From Bacteroidota bacterium (GTDB lineage Bacteria; Bacteroidota; Ignavibacteria; Ignavibacteriales; Ignavibacteriaceae): 41,100 bases of DNA. The notes beneath the pieces were generated by a model that ran no database searches, had not been told where the DNA came from, and was given only the letters and a program-made list of their open reading frames with translations. Both the position numbers and the translations under genes were made by a program. Of this stretch, positions 28,706 to 37,559 are shown piece after piece (within the stretch, counting starts at the first letter, position 1; every line of letters starts with the position of its first letter). The stretch covers positions 1-41,100 of the forward strand of contig JAMCWE010000247.1 of NCBI GenBank assembly GCA_023475265.1. Direction: 5' to 3'.

Positions 28706-29197
28706 TTAAATAAGATATTTCAAAACGTTTGCTTTCGTAAATTCGGGCAAATCCTTTTCAAATTCAACAGTTGTATTTTTATCCCATTCTTTTTGATTGG
28801 AAGAGGTATAAGAATGAACACCAAGACAAGCAAATTTGAAATCGAGAAAGGCTTCGTGATTATTAAATAACGCAAAACAAATCAATACAGGGAGATTTAA
28901 TTTGCTTTTCCAACTTTCATACGAAAGAATTGCGCGCTTATTACTAAGCCAAATCGGATGATGTTTTCCTTTCCAATCAACTAAAGCTTTTTTTCCATTA
29001 TACTCGATAATTAGATCCGGTTGATCTTCTCCATCTTCCCAAACTTTTTGATGACGGTTGTCTTTCCCAAATTCCGTAAAACCAAATCCCCATTGTATTA
29101 AAAGATTCTTGCCATAAGTTTCAGCAAGATCGTGAAGCTTGTAGTTTTGCCGAAATTCATCTTTTGTTTTATAAGGATTGAAATTTAAATCCTTCAT
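28706..29197 (-). CDS. Small protein with PD-(D/E)XK nuclease-like motif
   Basis: The 163-residue protein is not one I can name. It shows PDLII (Pro60-Asp61) and ALVDWKGK (Asp74, Lys76), thirteen residues apart. This is the layout of the PD-(D/E)XK catalytic core, with a preceding helix ETYGKNLLIQWGF that could supply the first acidic residue (Glu26). Trp- and His-rich stretches follow. The fold includes many restriction and repair nucleases, but many small members are uncharacterised. It sits just after (nine bases) the acetyltransferase-like gene on the same strand. Confidence 0.55.
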   Translation of the reverse strand: MKDLNFNPYKTKDEFRQNYKLHDLAETYGKNLLIQWGFGFTEFGKDNRHQKVWEDGEDQPDLIIEYNGKKALVDWKGKHHPIWLSNKRAILSYESWKSKLNLPVLICFALFNNHEAFLDFKFACLGVHSYTSSNQKEWDKNTTVEFEKDLPEFTKANVLKYLI

Positions 29198-29206
29198 AAA
29201 TTCATT

Positions 29207-30337
29207 TTATATTTTCCAATAAATATTTCTTTTGTTGCACCAAAGTAAAACAACCCACAATACGGCGGTCCAAACGAGTCCGATAAACATTGCGTACCAT
29301 CCGCTTAAGTCGATTAAATATGGTTTGAATCCCAACGCATAAGCAAAAATTCTTACGATCGGTTGAAGAAAATATCCCAGCAAAGCATTAGAGCCAAAAA
29401 CAATAAATGCCCACGCCCACTTTTGATATTTTGCAACGTCCATTATCAAATAAAAAATTAGAAATGTAATTGCCGAAAAACCGGAAGTGAAAATTGCATA
29501 GGAAGCCGAAACGGTGTCTTTGTTCATTGCAAAGTTTGGCCAATCATACAAATGCAAAACATAACCGATAACGCAAAGAATAACGCCGATTAAAATTGAT
29601 TGGGTGATTATTGTTTTGTGTGAATGACTTAATAAAGATTCTCCAAGCAGCGTTCCAACAATTGTAATCATCCCATATGATATTGACGCCCACGGAGTAC
29701 AGTGAATTGTAAGCGGTCTTAGAGGATCGCCGGAAAGATTTGCGATGGTTAAAAATCCTTTGCCCGGATCGCCAAGATGCAGCCACCAATTGAAATGCAT
29801 CGACATGAAAAGATGAAAAGCGGCAATAACAAAAACCAAAATCCATCGCTGCCATTTGTTCAGCATCATTGATGCGGCGCCCATGAAATATGCAATGCCA
29901 ATCGCTTGAAGAATTCCCCACCAATATGATAATCCGCCCCAGGCATTTGCAGAACCCAGCGCGAGAGAAATATAAATTACTCCAAGAAAGATTAGCATAA
30001 AAGTTCTTGTGCCGACATGCTTCCACCATTCTGCGCCTCTTCTTTTTTTGCTTAACGGAAGAACCATTCCGACAATAAAAACAAAAAACGGCGCAACCAA
30101 ATCTGTAAATGTTAAGCCAATGCCGGTTGTTGCGCCAACAGCATCTGCGGCATGTTTGAACGTTGATACCGGCGGGCTTCCGAACCACGACATTGTTAAA
30201 GGTAAGCCGGTATAACCGGCAACTTGAATTACAAATATCATTGCAAGCACGGTGAATCCTCTGAATGCATCAATTGAGGAAACGCGGCTGCTTTGCTTTG
30301 AATTAGAAGAAACGTTAACTAATTCTGCGGCGTTCAT
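29207..30337 (-). CDS. Heparan-glucosaminide N-acetyltransferase-like (DUF5009) membrane protein
   Basis: The 376-residue protein starts at ATG 30337 after AAAAGGAG. After a polar N-terminus comes SIDAFRGFTVLAMIFV, the signature of the HGSNAT/DUF5009 membrane acyltransferases, followed by about ten membrane helices, with FTDLVAPFFVFIVGMVLPLS and WWGILQAIGIAYFMGA. Relatives transfer acetyl groups across membranes to amino sugars; the substrate here is unknown. It lies upstream of the PD-(D/E)XK-like gene on the same strand. Confidence 0.82.
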   Translation of the reverse strand: MNAAELVNVSSNSKQSSRVSSIDAFRGFTVLAMIFVIQVAGYTGLPLTMSWFGSPPVSTFKHAADAVGATTGIGLTFTDLVAPFFVFIVGMVLPLSKKRRGAEWWKHVGTRTFMLIFLGVIYISLALGSANAWGGLSYWWGILQAIGIAYFMGAASMMLNKWQRWILVFVIAAFHLFMSMHFNWWLHLGDPGKGFLTIANLSGDPLRPLTIHCTPWASISYGMITIVGTLLGESLLSHSHKTIITQSILIGVILCVIGYVLHLYDWPNFAMNKDTVSASYAIFTSGFSAITFLIFYLIMDVAKYQKWAWAFIVFGSNALLGYFLQPIVRIFAYALGFKPYLIDLSGWYAMFIGLVWTAVLWVVLLWCNKRNIYWKI

Positions 30338-30459
30338 TTAATTCTCCTTTTTGTAAGTTCTGTTATCAATTCACTTTTTAGTTTTACAAAGAATTAGAAT
30401 AACCTTTGAGAAAACTAAAGTTATTTAAATTGAATAACAATCATTTATCGATAATGATT

Positions 30460-31923
30460 TTAGAGGTTTGGATTTTTTCTTTTTTTCACGGCGAGTTCAT
30501 AAAGACCGATATACTTTTTTGCAGAACTTTCCCAGGAAAAATTTTCCGCCATTCCGTTGATTTGAATTTTTTGCCAAACATCTTTTTTGTTAAAAGATAC
30601 TATCGCAAGCTTTATGGAACCGATCAAAGCATTTGAAGAATATTCAGAAAAAGTAAAACCAGTACCGGAATTGTTATCATTCGAATTTATTACGGTATCA
30701 GCCAAGCCACCAGTTTTTCTGACAATAGGAACTGTTCCATATTTCAAGCTGTAAATCTGATTAAGCCCGCACGGTTCATAAAGTGAAGGCATCAAGAAAA
30801 TATCTGAAGCAGCTTCAACCAAATGTGAAAGCTCATTATTAAAACCTATATATAAAGCAACCTTGTCCGGGTATGCTTGTTGAAGATTTCTGAACATTTC
30901 TTCATAACTATCTTCGCCGCTTCCAAGAATTATCCATTGAGCATTTAGCCGCATAAGATCGTTCGCCGCTTCTTCAACTAAATCGAAACCTTTTTGACTG
31001 ACCATTCGAGAGACAATTCCAATCAGCGGAACAGTTTCGTCAAATTTTATATTGAATTTCTTTAGAAGTTCTTGTTTGATCTTTATTTTGTTTTTCAAAT
31101 CATTAGAAGAATAATGATACGGAATAAATTTATCGGTCTGCGGGTCCCACTCTGAATAATCAACGCCGTTTAAAATTCCGAACAGGTCATCTTTTCTTTT
31201 TATTAAAGAATCTTCCATTCCTGAGCCGAACTCAGGAGTTAATATTTCTTTTGCGTAGGTTACGCTTACGGCGTTGATAATATCGGAAAACATAATCCCG
31301 GATTTCATAAAAGAAAAATCACCGTGGTATTCGACAGGGCCGCCGGGATAAAACAAATCTTCTCTGATTGCCGCATGTTTAATTGATTCTTTTGAAAATC
31401 TGCCTTGGTATCCAATGTTGTGAATTGTAAAAAGAGAAGCAGTTGATTCGAGCAATTTATCCCACGCATAATTTTCTTTTAAATAAAGCGGAGTCAATCC
31501 GGTTTGCCAATCGTTGCAGTGAATAATATCTGGCGCCCATTTCATCCGCTGTAAAGTTTCAATTACGCCGCGGTTGAAAAGAATAAACCTTTCATCCTCA
31601 TCAAAGCCGTCTGTATAAATCTGATCTCGATGAAAATAATGCGGGCAGTCTATAAAATTAACTTCAACATTAGAGCCGGGTAAATGAGATTGATAAACAT
31701 GAACGGAGCGAGTGTGGTTAGAAATTTTTATTGGAATTTCGCCAATCTCCCAATTGTAATGCAAACCAAATTCTTCCTCATCAATTAAATAGTACTTTGG
31801 AATAAAAAGTTTGACTTCACATCCTAAATGTTCCAAGGCTTTTGGCAATGAGCCGGCAACATCCGCCAGGCCGCCTGTTTTAGCGTACGGTACAGCTTCC
31901 GAACTGAGAAATGCAATTTTCAT
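30460..31923 (-). CDS. glgA: Glycogen (starch) synthase
   Basis: The 487-residue GT5 family enzyme begins MKIAFLSSEAVPYAKTGGLA, with the ADP-glucose-binding KTGGLADV at 15-22. Further family motifs are CNDWQTGLTPLYL, GIVSRMVSQKGFDL, the EPCGLNQIYSL segment near the end and YGTVPIVRKTGGLADTV. It extends alpha-1,4-glucan from ADP-glucose. No other glycogen genes are next to it in this window. Confidence 0.93.
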   Translation of the reverse strand: MKIAFLSSEAVPYAKTGGLADVAGSLPKALEHLGCEVKLFIPKYYLIDEEEFGLHYNWEIGEIPIKISNHTRSVHVYQSHLPGSNVEVNFIDCPHYFHRDQIYTDGFDEDERFILFNRGVIETLQRMKWAPDIIHCNDWQTGLTPLYLKENYAWDKLLESTASLFTIHNIGYQGRFSKESIKHAAIREDLFYPGGPVEYHGDFSFMKSGIMFSDIINAVSVTYAKEILTPEFGSGMEDSLIKRKDDLFGILNGVDYSEWDPQTDKFIPYHYSSNDLKNKIKIKQELLKKFNIKFDETVPLIGIVSRMVSQKGFDLVEEAANDLMRLNAQWIILGSGEDSYEEMFRNLQQAYPDKVALYIGFNNELSHLVEAASDIFLMPSLYEPCGLNQIYSLKYGTVPIVRKTGGLADTVINSNDNNSGTGFTFSEYSSNALIGSIKLAIVSFNKKDVWQKIQINGMAENFSWESSAKKYIGLYELAVKKRKNPNL

Positions 31924-32030
31924 AGGATAAAAAATATATTTTCTAAATCAAGATTAAAATATTAAAAAATAATTTTAATATTTATATCGATTGTTTGATG
32001 CAAAACATTTTCTTTCAATAATTGTTTAGT

Positions 32031-32876
32031 TTAAAGAATCGCATAAACAATGCCAAGCTGAAGCGCTTGTTTCATTTGTGTTGTCGGTGATTGATCTTTC
32101 TGATAAATCAAAAGATAACTTAGATTTACATTCATCCAATTATTTATCTTTGCTATCAGAGCGTTATCCCACCGAACATCCCAAACATCAAGACTATTAA
32201 ATCTTGTGAAGAGAGTAAGGCTGCTCGTGAATAATAAATTTTTTGCTACATCAAACTTACCGTTTGTAACCGATTGCATACCGGTTTCCAATTTAAAAGC
32301 TTCAACCTTGGTGGTTGTAGGGTCGTCTGAGTACTGCCGGAATTTATTAGTAAAAACTTCCTGTATTGCAATTCCCAATCTCGTATTAAAATTTGAAAGC
32401 TTATCATAAGTAAAACCCAAGCTTTGCGTAACATAACCAGGATCAAAAAAGTTTGCTATTTCTGTGGCTGTATTGTTTGTATATGTGTATCCGGTTGTAA
32501 CAGTAGTTCTGATGGTGTTGCCGATAAAAGGATCGACAGCCCAGCCGAAAGATCTCGATAAAACACTTTCCATATAAAAATCATTATCGTTGGTTTTGAA
32601 ATCTGCGCCGCCGAGCTTTGTTCTTCCATACGCAATCTTAATATCGTTTTTAAAGCGCCATTCGGTTGTTAAATATTTTAATCCAAGGTTTCCGGTTAAA
32701 GTCCAGGTTAGAGAATTTTCTCCGCCTTGTGTCCAGTTGCTTAATGCAAGCTGACTTATATTTAATCCGGCAATTGCTGTTGGAATCCACTTATTCAGGG
32801 TTGTGTCTTTCTGTGCAAAGCCCTGGCACGTTAAAATTGTAGAAATAATCATGAGGATTTTAAATTTATTTTTCAT
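32031..32876 (-). CDS. DUF3078 outer-membrane-type protein
   Basis: The 281-residue protein has a signal peptide of about 21 residues (ending GFAQ). The mature part has LNISQLALSNWTQGGENSLT, the conserved start of DUF3078, then alternating beta strands with aromatic girdle residues, ending GIVYAIL. The family is typical of Bacteroidota/Chlorobi and predicted to be a beta-barrel in the outer membrane. Its function is unknown. It diverges from the alpha/beta hydrolase gene with only 61 bp between starts, so promoters overlap there. Confidence 0.85.
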   Translation of the reverse strand: MKNKFKILMIISTILTCQGFAQKDTTLNKWIPTAIAGLNISQLALSNWTQGGENSLTWTLTGNLGLKYLTTEWRFKNDIKIAYGRTKLGGADFKTNDNDFYMESVLSRSFGWAVDPFIGNTIRTTVTTGYTYTNNTATEIANFFDPGYVTQSLGFTYDKLSNFNTRLGIAIQEVFTNKFRQYSDDPTTTKVEAFKLETGMQSVTNGKFDVAKNLLFTSSLTLFTRFNSLDVWDVRWDNALIAKINNWMNVNLSYLLIYQKDQSPTTQMKQALQLGIVYAIL

Positions 32877-32937
32877 GGTATAATCCTTAATTTTATTTAT
32901 GATTTTATTGCGAACAAATTAAAACGATGAAGAACCT

Positions 32938-33729
32938 ATGAAATCCCGAAAAGAAAGTAATTCAATATACAAACATGGAAATCCTTTAGCCACACCCATA
33001 GTATTTATTCATGGCTTTCCGTATGATCATAACATGTGGGACAAACAAATTTCATTTTTGCAAAATTCATATTTCTGTATTTCCTATGATATTCGCGGAC
33101 TGGGAAATTCGCCTGCTGGTGACGGACAATTTACAATGGAATCTTTTGTCGATGATCTTGAAGAAATAATAGATGAACTAAAGCTTGATAAGCCTGTTCT
33201 GTGCGGGCTTTCGATGGGCGGATACATTGTTCTTCGAGCAGTTGAACGAATTGAAGGACAACTTGGAGGATTAATTCTGTGCGATACAAAATCCGAAGCC
33301 GATACAAACGAAGTTAAACTTAAAAGAGCAGCAGGAATTAAAAAAATTAATGATGAGGGCGTTCAAAAGTTTGTAGAAGATTTTGTTCCGACCTGTTTTA
33401 CTGAAGAATCAATAAGAAGTCTTACAGAATATAAGGAAACACTTGCAAGATCATTAAAGTCTGATCCAATCGGTGTCAAGGGATGTTTGCTTGCAATGCA
33501 GGGAAGAACCGACACGACATCTTATTTAAGCAAAATTAAAATACCGGCTCTTGTTCTTTGCGGTGAAGAAGATAAATTGTCTCCGCCTTCTTCAATGAAA
33601 AGCATGTCGGAAAAAATTAATTCTGCTGAGTTTGTTGTTATTCCCGATGCTGCACACATGACGCAGATTGAAAATCCCGAAGCAGTAAACAAAGCATTTT
33701 TAAGTTTTCTAAAAAGGAATTTTGTGTAA
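32938..33729 (+). CDS. Alpha/beta hydrolase
   Basis: The 263-residue protein has the full hydrolase triad in order: oxyanion HGFPYDHNMW (from about 25), nucleophile Ser92 in CGLSMGGY, Asp in LCGEEDKLSPP (about 217) and His in DAAHMTQIENP (about 240). There is no signal peptide, so it is probably cytosolic. It resembles 3-oxoadipate enol-lactonase-type or general esterases; the substrate cannot be assigned. It is the first of three plus-strand genes, with about 46 bp to the next. Confidence 0.85.
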   Translation: MKSRKESNSIYKHGNPLATPIVFIHGFPYDHNMWDKQISFLQNSYFCISYDIRGLGNSPAGDGQFTMESFVDDLEEIIDELKLDKPVLCGLSMGGYIVLRAVERIEGQLGGLILCDTKSEADTNEVKLKRAAGIKKINDEGVQKFVEDFVPTCFTEESIRSLTEYKETLARSLKSDPIGVKGCLLAMQGRTDTTSYLSKIKIPALVLCGEEDKLSPPSSMKSMSEKINSAEFVVIPDAAHMTQIENPEAVNKAFLSFLKRNFV

Positions 33730-33775
33730 TTAAAAATTCATAAAATAATTTCATCATCAAAAAGGAATTTATTAG

Positions 33776-35026
33776 ATGAAAACGAAACCGGAACAATTCA
33801 AAGAGATTATTAAACATAGAAATGATTTTCCATCGCTTAATAAAAAAGTAAACGGATATCCACTTGCATATCTTGATGGCCCAGGTGGAAGCCAGGTTCC
33901 AACAAAAGTGATTGAAGCAATTTCAAATTATTATAAAAATTCGAATGCAAATACTCATGGATATTTCATTACTTCGATCGAATCGGATGAAATGATATTG
34001 CAAGCCCGCAGAGCCGCCGCTGATTTTATTGGTGCGGAAAATGCTGAATGCATTTCATTCGGCGCGAACATGACGACGCTTAATTTTTCTTTAAGCAAAG
34101 CAATAGGAAGATCATTGCAAAAAGGAGAGGAAATTGTAATTACGCAGCTCGATCACGAAGCGAACCGCGGACCGTGGCTTAACTTAAGAGAACAAGGAAT
34201 TGTTGTTAGAGAAGTTCTTCTCAAGCAAGACGGCACTTTGGATTACTTTGACTTCAAAGAAAAAATAAACGAAAGAACCCGGTTAGTTGCAATGGGATTA
34301 TCATCCAATGCGCTTGGAACCGTAAATAACGTTAAGCTTGTCCGGCAGCTTACTTATGAAGTCGGCGCGCTGCTTATGGTAGATGCGGTTCATTATGCAC
34401 CGCACTTTTCAATTGATGTTAAATCGCTTGGAGTTGATTTCTTAATTTGTTCAGCTTATAAATTTTACGGACCTCATGTAGGAATTTTATATTCGCGCGA
34501 AGGTTTGCTTGAACAGTTACAAACAGACAGGCTTCGCACCCAAGACCCAAAGGCTCCGTATAGAATTGAAACCGGTACGCTTAATCATGCTGCAATTGCC
34601 GGCGTTAAAGCTGCGATAGAATATATCTCATCATTTGGTGAAGGAAATTCATTTCGATCCAAGCTTGTTGATGCAATGGAAAGAATAAACTCCTATGAAC
34701 ATTATCTTGCCTCAACTCTGTATGATGAATTAAAAAAGATTAACGGCGTTAAGGTTTTCGGGCAGTCATTTGACGATCAATTAAGAGCGCCAACGGTTTC
34801 TTTTACTATTGCTGGAATTGAACCATCGGAAGCATGCAAGAAATTTGGTGAAAAAGGAATCTGCGTTTGGGACGGGAACTTTTATGCAATCCGTGCTGTT
34901 GAAGTTTTAGGATTGTTTGAAAAAGGCGGATTGATTAGAGCAGGCATTTCATTATACAACACTATCGATGAAGTCCATAGACTACTAGCTGAAGTAAAAT
35001 CAATTTCAAAGAAGAAATCAAAATGA
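33776..35026 (+). CDS. Class V aminotransferase, cysteine desulfurase-like (VC1184-type)
   Basis: The 416-residue PLP enzyme starts at ATG 33776 after AAAAAGGAA. It has the family's YLDGPGGSQVP start, the PLP-contacting DHEANRGPW, DAVHYAPH, and the Schiff-base Lys in CSAYKFYGPHVGIL (about residue 228). It resembles the VC1184-like subfamily of cysteine desulfurase-like proteins rather than IscS or SufS; the Cys loop of true desulfurases is not evident. The substrate is unknown. Its stop overlaps the next gene's ATG by four bases. Confidence 0.85.
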   Translation: MKTKPEQFKEIIKHRNDFPSLNKKVNGYPLAYLDGPGGSQVPTKVIEAISNYYKNSNANTHGYFITSIESDEMILQARRAAADFIGAENAECISFGANMTTLNFSLSKAIGRSLQKGEEIVITQLDHEANRGPWLNLREQGIVVREVLLKQDGTLDYFDFKEKINERTRLVAMGLSSNALGTVNNVKLVRQLTYEVGALLMVDAVHYAPHFSIDVKSLGVDFLICSAYKFYGPHVGILYSREGLLEQLQTDRLRTQDPKAPYRIETGTLNHAAIAGVKAAIEYISSFGEGNSFRSKLVDAMERINSYEHYLASTLYDELKKINGVKVFGQSFDDQLRAPTVSFTIAGIEPSEACKKFGEKGICVWDGNFYAIRAVEVLGLFEKGGLIRAGISLYNTIDEVHRLLAEVKSISKKKSK

Positions 35027-36072
35027 CAAAATCGAAATTAATATCACCGAAACTTTTATTTATCGGCTTCGGAAATGTTGGAAGAAAAGCTGCTGAGATT
35101 TTAATTTCATCAAAAGATAAATATCCAAACCTTGCAGGATTTAATCCAAGCATTGTCGGGATTTTTACAAAGACGCGCGGCGCTGTTGTAAATCAAAATG
35201 GACTTCATCTTGAAAAAAACTTTAATGAGTTTGAAAAGAATAGTCGCTTTTCAAAACACAATCCCGATTATTCTGAAATGAGTGTTGACGAAGCGATAAA
35301 GAAATTAGATTATGATATTTTAGTTGAACTAACGACTCTATCGATTGAAGAGAATGGAGAGCCTGCTGTTTCAAATGTTATGGCTGCATTGAACCGCGGC
35401 AAACATGTGGTTTCTGCAAATAAAGGACCGGCAGCGTTTTCATATCAAGAGCTTCATTTGCTTGCACAAAAAAACGATTGCAAATTTTTATTCGAGTCTG
35501 CCGTAATGGACGGCGCACCTATTTTCAATCTTTACCGTAATAATCTAAAAGGCTGCAAAGTTAAAGGACTTTCCGGCATTCTTAATTCAACAACAAATTT
35601 TATTTTTTCGGAAATGGAAAGCGGGAAGTCGTTCGAGCATTCGCTTAAAGAAGCGCAGCGGCTTGGCTTTGTGGAAGCGGATTTTGCAAACGACATTGAC
35701 GGCTGGGACGCAGCAGCGAAGATTGCGGTATTAACTAATGTTTTAGTGAACGTTTCAATTACTCCATTTGATGTTTTGAGAGAAGGCATAAGGGGCATTA
35801 CGGTGGGACAAGTTCAAAATGCTTATGAACGCGGCTACCATCTTAAACTTGTGTGCAGGGCGTTTTATAAAGATGAAAGATTAATTACTCGCGTTGCCGT
35901 TGAAGAAGTTCCGGATGATCATATATTTTCTAAAGTAACGGGCAGCGGCTCGGTGCTGCGCATAGAAACCGATTTAATGAATCCTATAATTATTGTGCAG
36001 GAAAATCCTTCGCTGATCGATACTGCTTACGGCGTTATAAGTGATCTTTTAGAAATAGGAACGGCAGATTAG
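35023..36072 (+). CDS. Homoserine dehydrogenase-like protein
   Basis: The 349-residue protein has the N-terminal NAD(P)-binding motif FIGFGNVGRKA, VVSANKGP with the catalytic-region Lys, GILNSTTNFI, and the substrate-site EADFANDIDGWDAAAK. The length matches the short form without a C-terminal ACT domain, so threonine feedback is not expected from sequence. The enzyme class reduces aspartate semialdehyde to homoserine. The overlap with the aminotransferase gene suggests a joint step, perhaps in a homoserine-derived pathway. Confidence 0.85.
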   Translation: MTKSKLISPKLLFIGFGNVGRKAAEILISSKDKYPNLAGFNPSIVGIFTKTRGAVVNQNGLHLEKNFNEFEKNSRFSKHNPDYSEMSVDEAIKKLDYDILVELTTLSIEENGEPAVSNVMAALNRGKHVVSANKGPAAFSYQELHLLAQKNDCKFLFESAVMDGAPIFNLYRNNLKGCKVKGLSGILNSTTNFIFSEMESGKSFEHSLKEAQRLGFVEADFANDIDGWDAAAKIAVLTNVLVNVSITPFDVLREGIRGITVGQVQNAYERGYHLKLVCRAFYKDERLITRVAVEEVPDDHIFSKVTGSGSVLRIETDLMNPIIIVQENPSLIDTAYGVISDLLEIGTAD

Positions 36073-36086
36073 TTTCAATGTTTAAT

Positions 36087-36788
36087 TTAAGAGTCGTTAA
36101 AAGCCTTAATATATTCATCCAAATATTTGTGCATCGACTTCCGTTTATACTGCATAATGTATCTCGGATGATCAAGTACAATTATCTTATCAAAAAAATT
36201 ATGTTCATCATTTATCTCTTTTAAGTACAAGCTGTTTTTTCTTCCAAGACAGATTACAAAATCTCTTTTAATTCCAAAATCAATTTGAGCTTTTATAGAG
36301 TCTACAATAGCCGGCTTCAATATTCTAAATAATTTCTGTTCATCGTAGTAGTTGTAATTCAATCCGTCTTTAATCAATGCAAGCGGATAAAGTGCGCTGA
36401 TGAAGCACTTGGAATAAAATTCTTCAACGCCGCCGTACTTTGTAATAAAAGAATAAATAAATTCGCTGGAGATTTCTCTCTTTTTATCAAAGCCGTTTTT
36501 AATTCCGCAGAACTTTTCAAGCGCGATGGGATCGGTAAATGAAACGCCGGTAATGCCGCCGCCGAACCTGCCCGGATTTATACCGAGCGCCAAAATTCTT
36601 TTGTTGTTATCGTTGAAATATTTTTTGAAGAATTCGATGACGATGTTTTTTACTTCCTCAGTTTCGTAGGGATTCATCGTGGTAATGTTTTTGGGAAGAT
36701 TATCCGGCGTTGATAAATTGAGAAAGAAGTCAAGTGTCCTATAAGCGAAAGTTGTCGAAGAAAGAATTTTATTTATCTTTTTTTGCAT
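36087..36788 (-). CDS. SMUG-type uracil-DNA glycosylase (DUF4918 family)
   Basis: The start is taken at ATG 36788 (233 residues). The frame stays open to 36944 but there includes part of a palindromic repeat, so the longer reading is probably not native. Motif 1 is LALGINPGRFGGGITGVSF, as in SMUG glycosylases (G-x-N-P-G), and the C-terminal motif 2 is LDHPRYIM, the H-P loop. These enzymes remove uracil from DNA. The gene is at the edge of the accessory region and converges on the homoserine dehydrogenase gene. Confidence 0.8.
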   Translation of the reverse strand: MQKKINKILSSTTFAYRTLDFFLNLSTPDNLPKNITTMNPYETEEVKNIVIEFFKKYFNDNNKRILALGINPGRFGGGITGVSFTDPIALEKFCGIKNGFDKKREISSEFIYSFITKYGGVEEFYSKCFISALYPLALIKDGLNYNYYDEQKLFRILKPAIVDSIKAQIDFGIKRDFVICLGRKNSLYLKEINDEHNFFDKIIVLDHPRYIMQYKRKSMHKYLDEYIKAFNDS

Positions 36789-36871
36789 TTCTATCTTATT
36801 CGCATAATTTAAGTTGTCATGAAGTAAGTAATTAAATAAATACGTCCTATCAAATAAACAAAAGCACATCG

Positions 36872-37123
36872 TCCCCTCCACTGGAGGGGCAGGGGCGGGT
36901 TTATTTTTCGGAATTTTTATCCACCCATTGTTCTTTACTCTCAATCACTTTTTCCAAATTATGTATTATTTCTAAATAGCAAAATCTCAGAACTGTAACT
37001 CCAAGCTCGTTTAATCTTTCATCTTTTTTCTTATCTTTCTTCGATTCATTATTGTAATAGGAAAACTATATTATTTACTGTTACTATTTATTGACCCACC
37101 CCTCGCCCCTCCGTAGGAGGGGA
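36872..37123. mobile_element. Inverted-repeat element with degenerate nuclease inside
   Basis: Palindromic, C/G-rich repeats face each other: the left copy (36872-36900) begins TCCCCTCCACTGGAGGGG, the right copy (37094-37123) ends CCCTCCGTAGGAGGGGA. Each is itself a hairpin, and the two align in inverted orientation over about 29-30 bp with a few mismatches. Between them lies a DUF559 nuclease remnant whose stop directly abuts the left copy. Such GGAGGGG palindromes are dispersed in many Bacteroidota-group genomes. No target duplication is clear. Confidence 0.55.
36901..37065 (-). pseudogene. C-terminal remnant of a DUF559 (Vsr-like) endonuclease
   Basis: Fifty-four codons without a start read KKDERLNELGVTVLRF and LEIIHNLEKVIES. 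D-x-x-R-x-x-x-L-x-x-L-G-x-x-V-L-R-F is the end of the DUF559 domain, related to very-short-patch nucleases. An in-frame TAG precedes the piece and the N-terminal catalytic part is missing. It lies between the inverted repeats. Confidence 0.65.
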
Positions 37124-37191
37124 CAACCTTCTTTTTGTTTGGTGCCGGGCTTAACTTAATGATATTGATTTATAAAGTGAATCGGGTGAGG

Positions 37192-37290
37192 TTAACATCC
37201 TTCCACTATTTTTATTTCTTCTTCCTTTAAGCTGTAAAGCTCATAAACAAGATTGTCTATTGTTCTTTTTATAAAATTATATTTCTTCAT
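37192..37290 (-). pseudogene. C-terminal fragment resembling a DNA methylase
   Basis: A 32-codon frame reads FIKRTIDNLVYELYSLKEEE and ends IVEGC. The I-D-x-L-V-Y-E-L-Y-x-L-x-x-E-E-I-x-I-V-E tail is typical of the last residues of Eco57I-type/N6-adenine restriction-modification methylases. The rest of the gene is absent. A further short frame (37290-37394, TTG start) ends in a TGATG overlap with this one and has no recognised match. Confidence 0.5.
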
Positions 37291-37475
37291 CAGTACTCTT
37301 TTACACCTTTTATAATTGTTTTGTTGAGTAGATTTTTATTAAAGTCTTTTACAAGTTTTTGAATTTGAAGAAATGCCGATTCGAAGTCTGTCAATATTCC
37401 ACCTTAAAAAGATTATGCTAATACAAAAATAGATGAAATAATTTCATTTCAACAGAGGAATAAAATAAATTCTTT

Positions 37476-37559
37476 TTAGCATGGTAATATTGTGGAAGTT
37501 AAAAAAAGATGTTGAATATCTTTGACAGCCCTTTTAGTATATACAAGCTCGTATTTCAT
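37476..37559 (-). pseudogene. Truncated RelE-type toxin
   Basis: A 27-codon frame starts MKYELVYTKRAVKDIQHL, the classic N-terminus of RelE/ParE toxins, then runs into unrelated TSTILPC and a stop. Intact members are about 85 residues, so the catalytic C-terminal half is lost. Its ATG overlaps the antitoxin's stop (ATGA), the normal antitoxin-toxin layout. The piece is probably inactive. Confidence 0.65.

Noticed and set aside
29544-30188. Long 214-codon frame on the minus strand
   Set aside because: It lies wholly inside the acetyltransferase-like gene in another frame and has no domain features.
30433-30453. AT-rich inverted repeat after glgA as a terminator
   Set aside because: The stem is AT-only apart from a few pairs and lacks a proper T-tract on the minus strand.
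31940-31975. AT-rich inverted repeat between glgA and the DUF3078 gene
   Set aside because: All-AT arms of this kind are expected by chance in such DNA.
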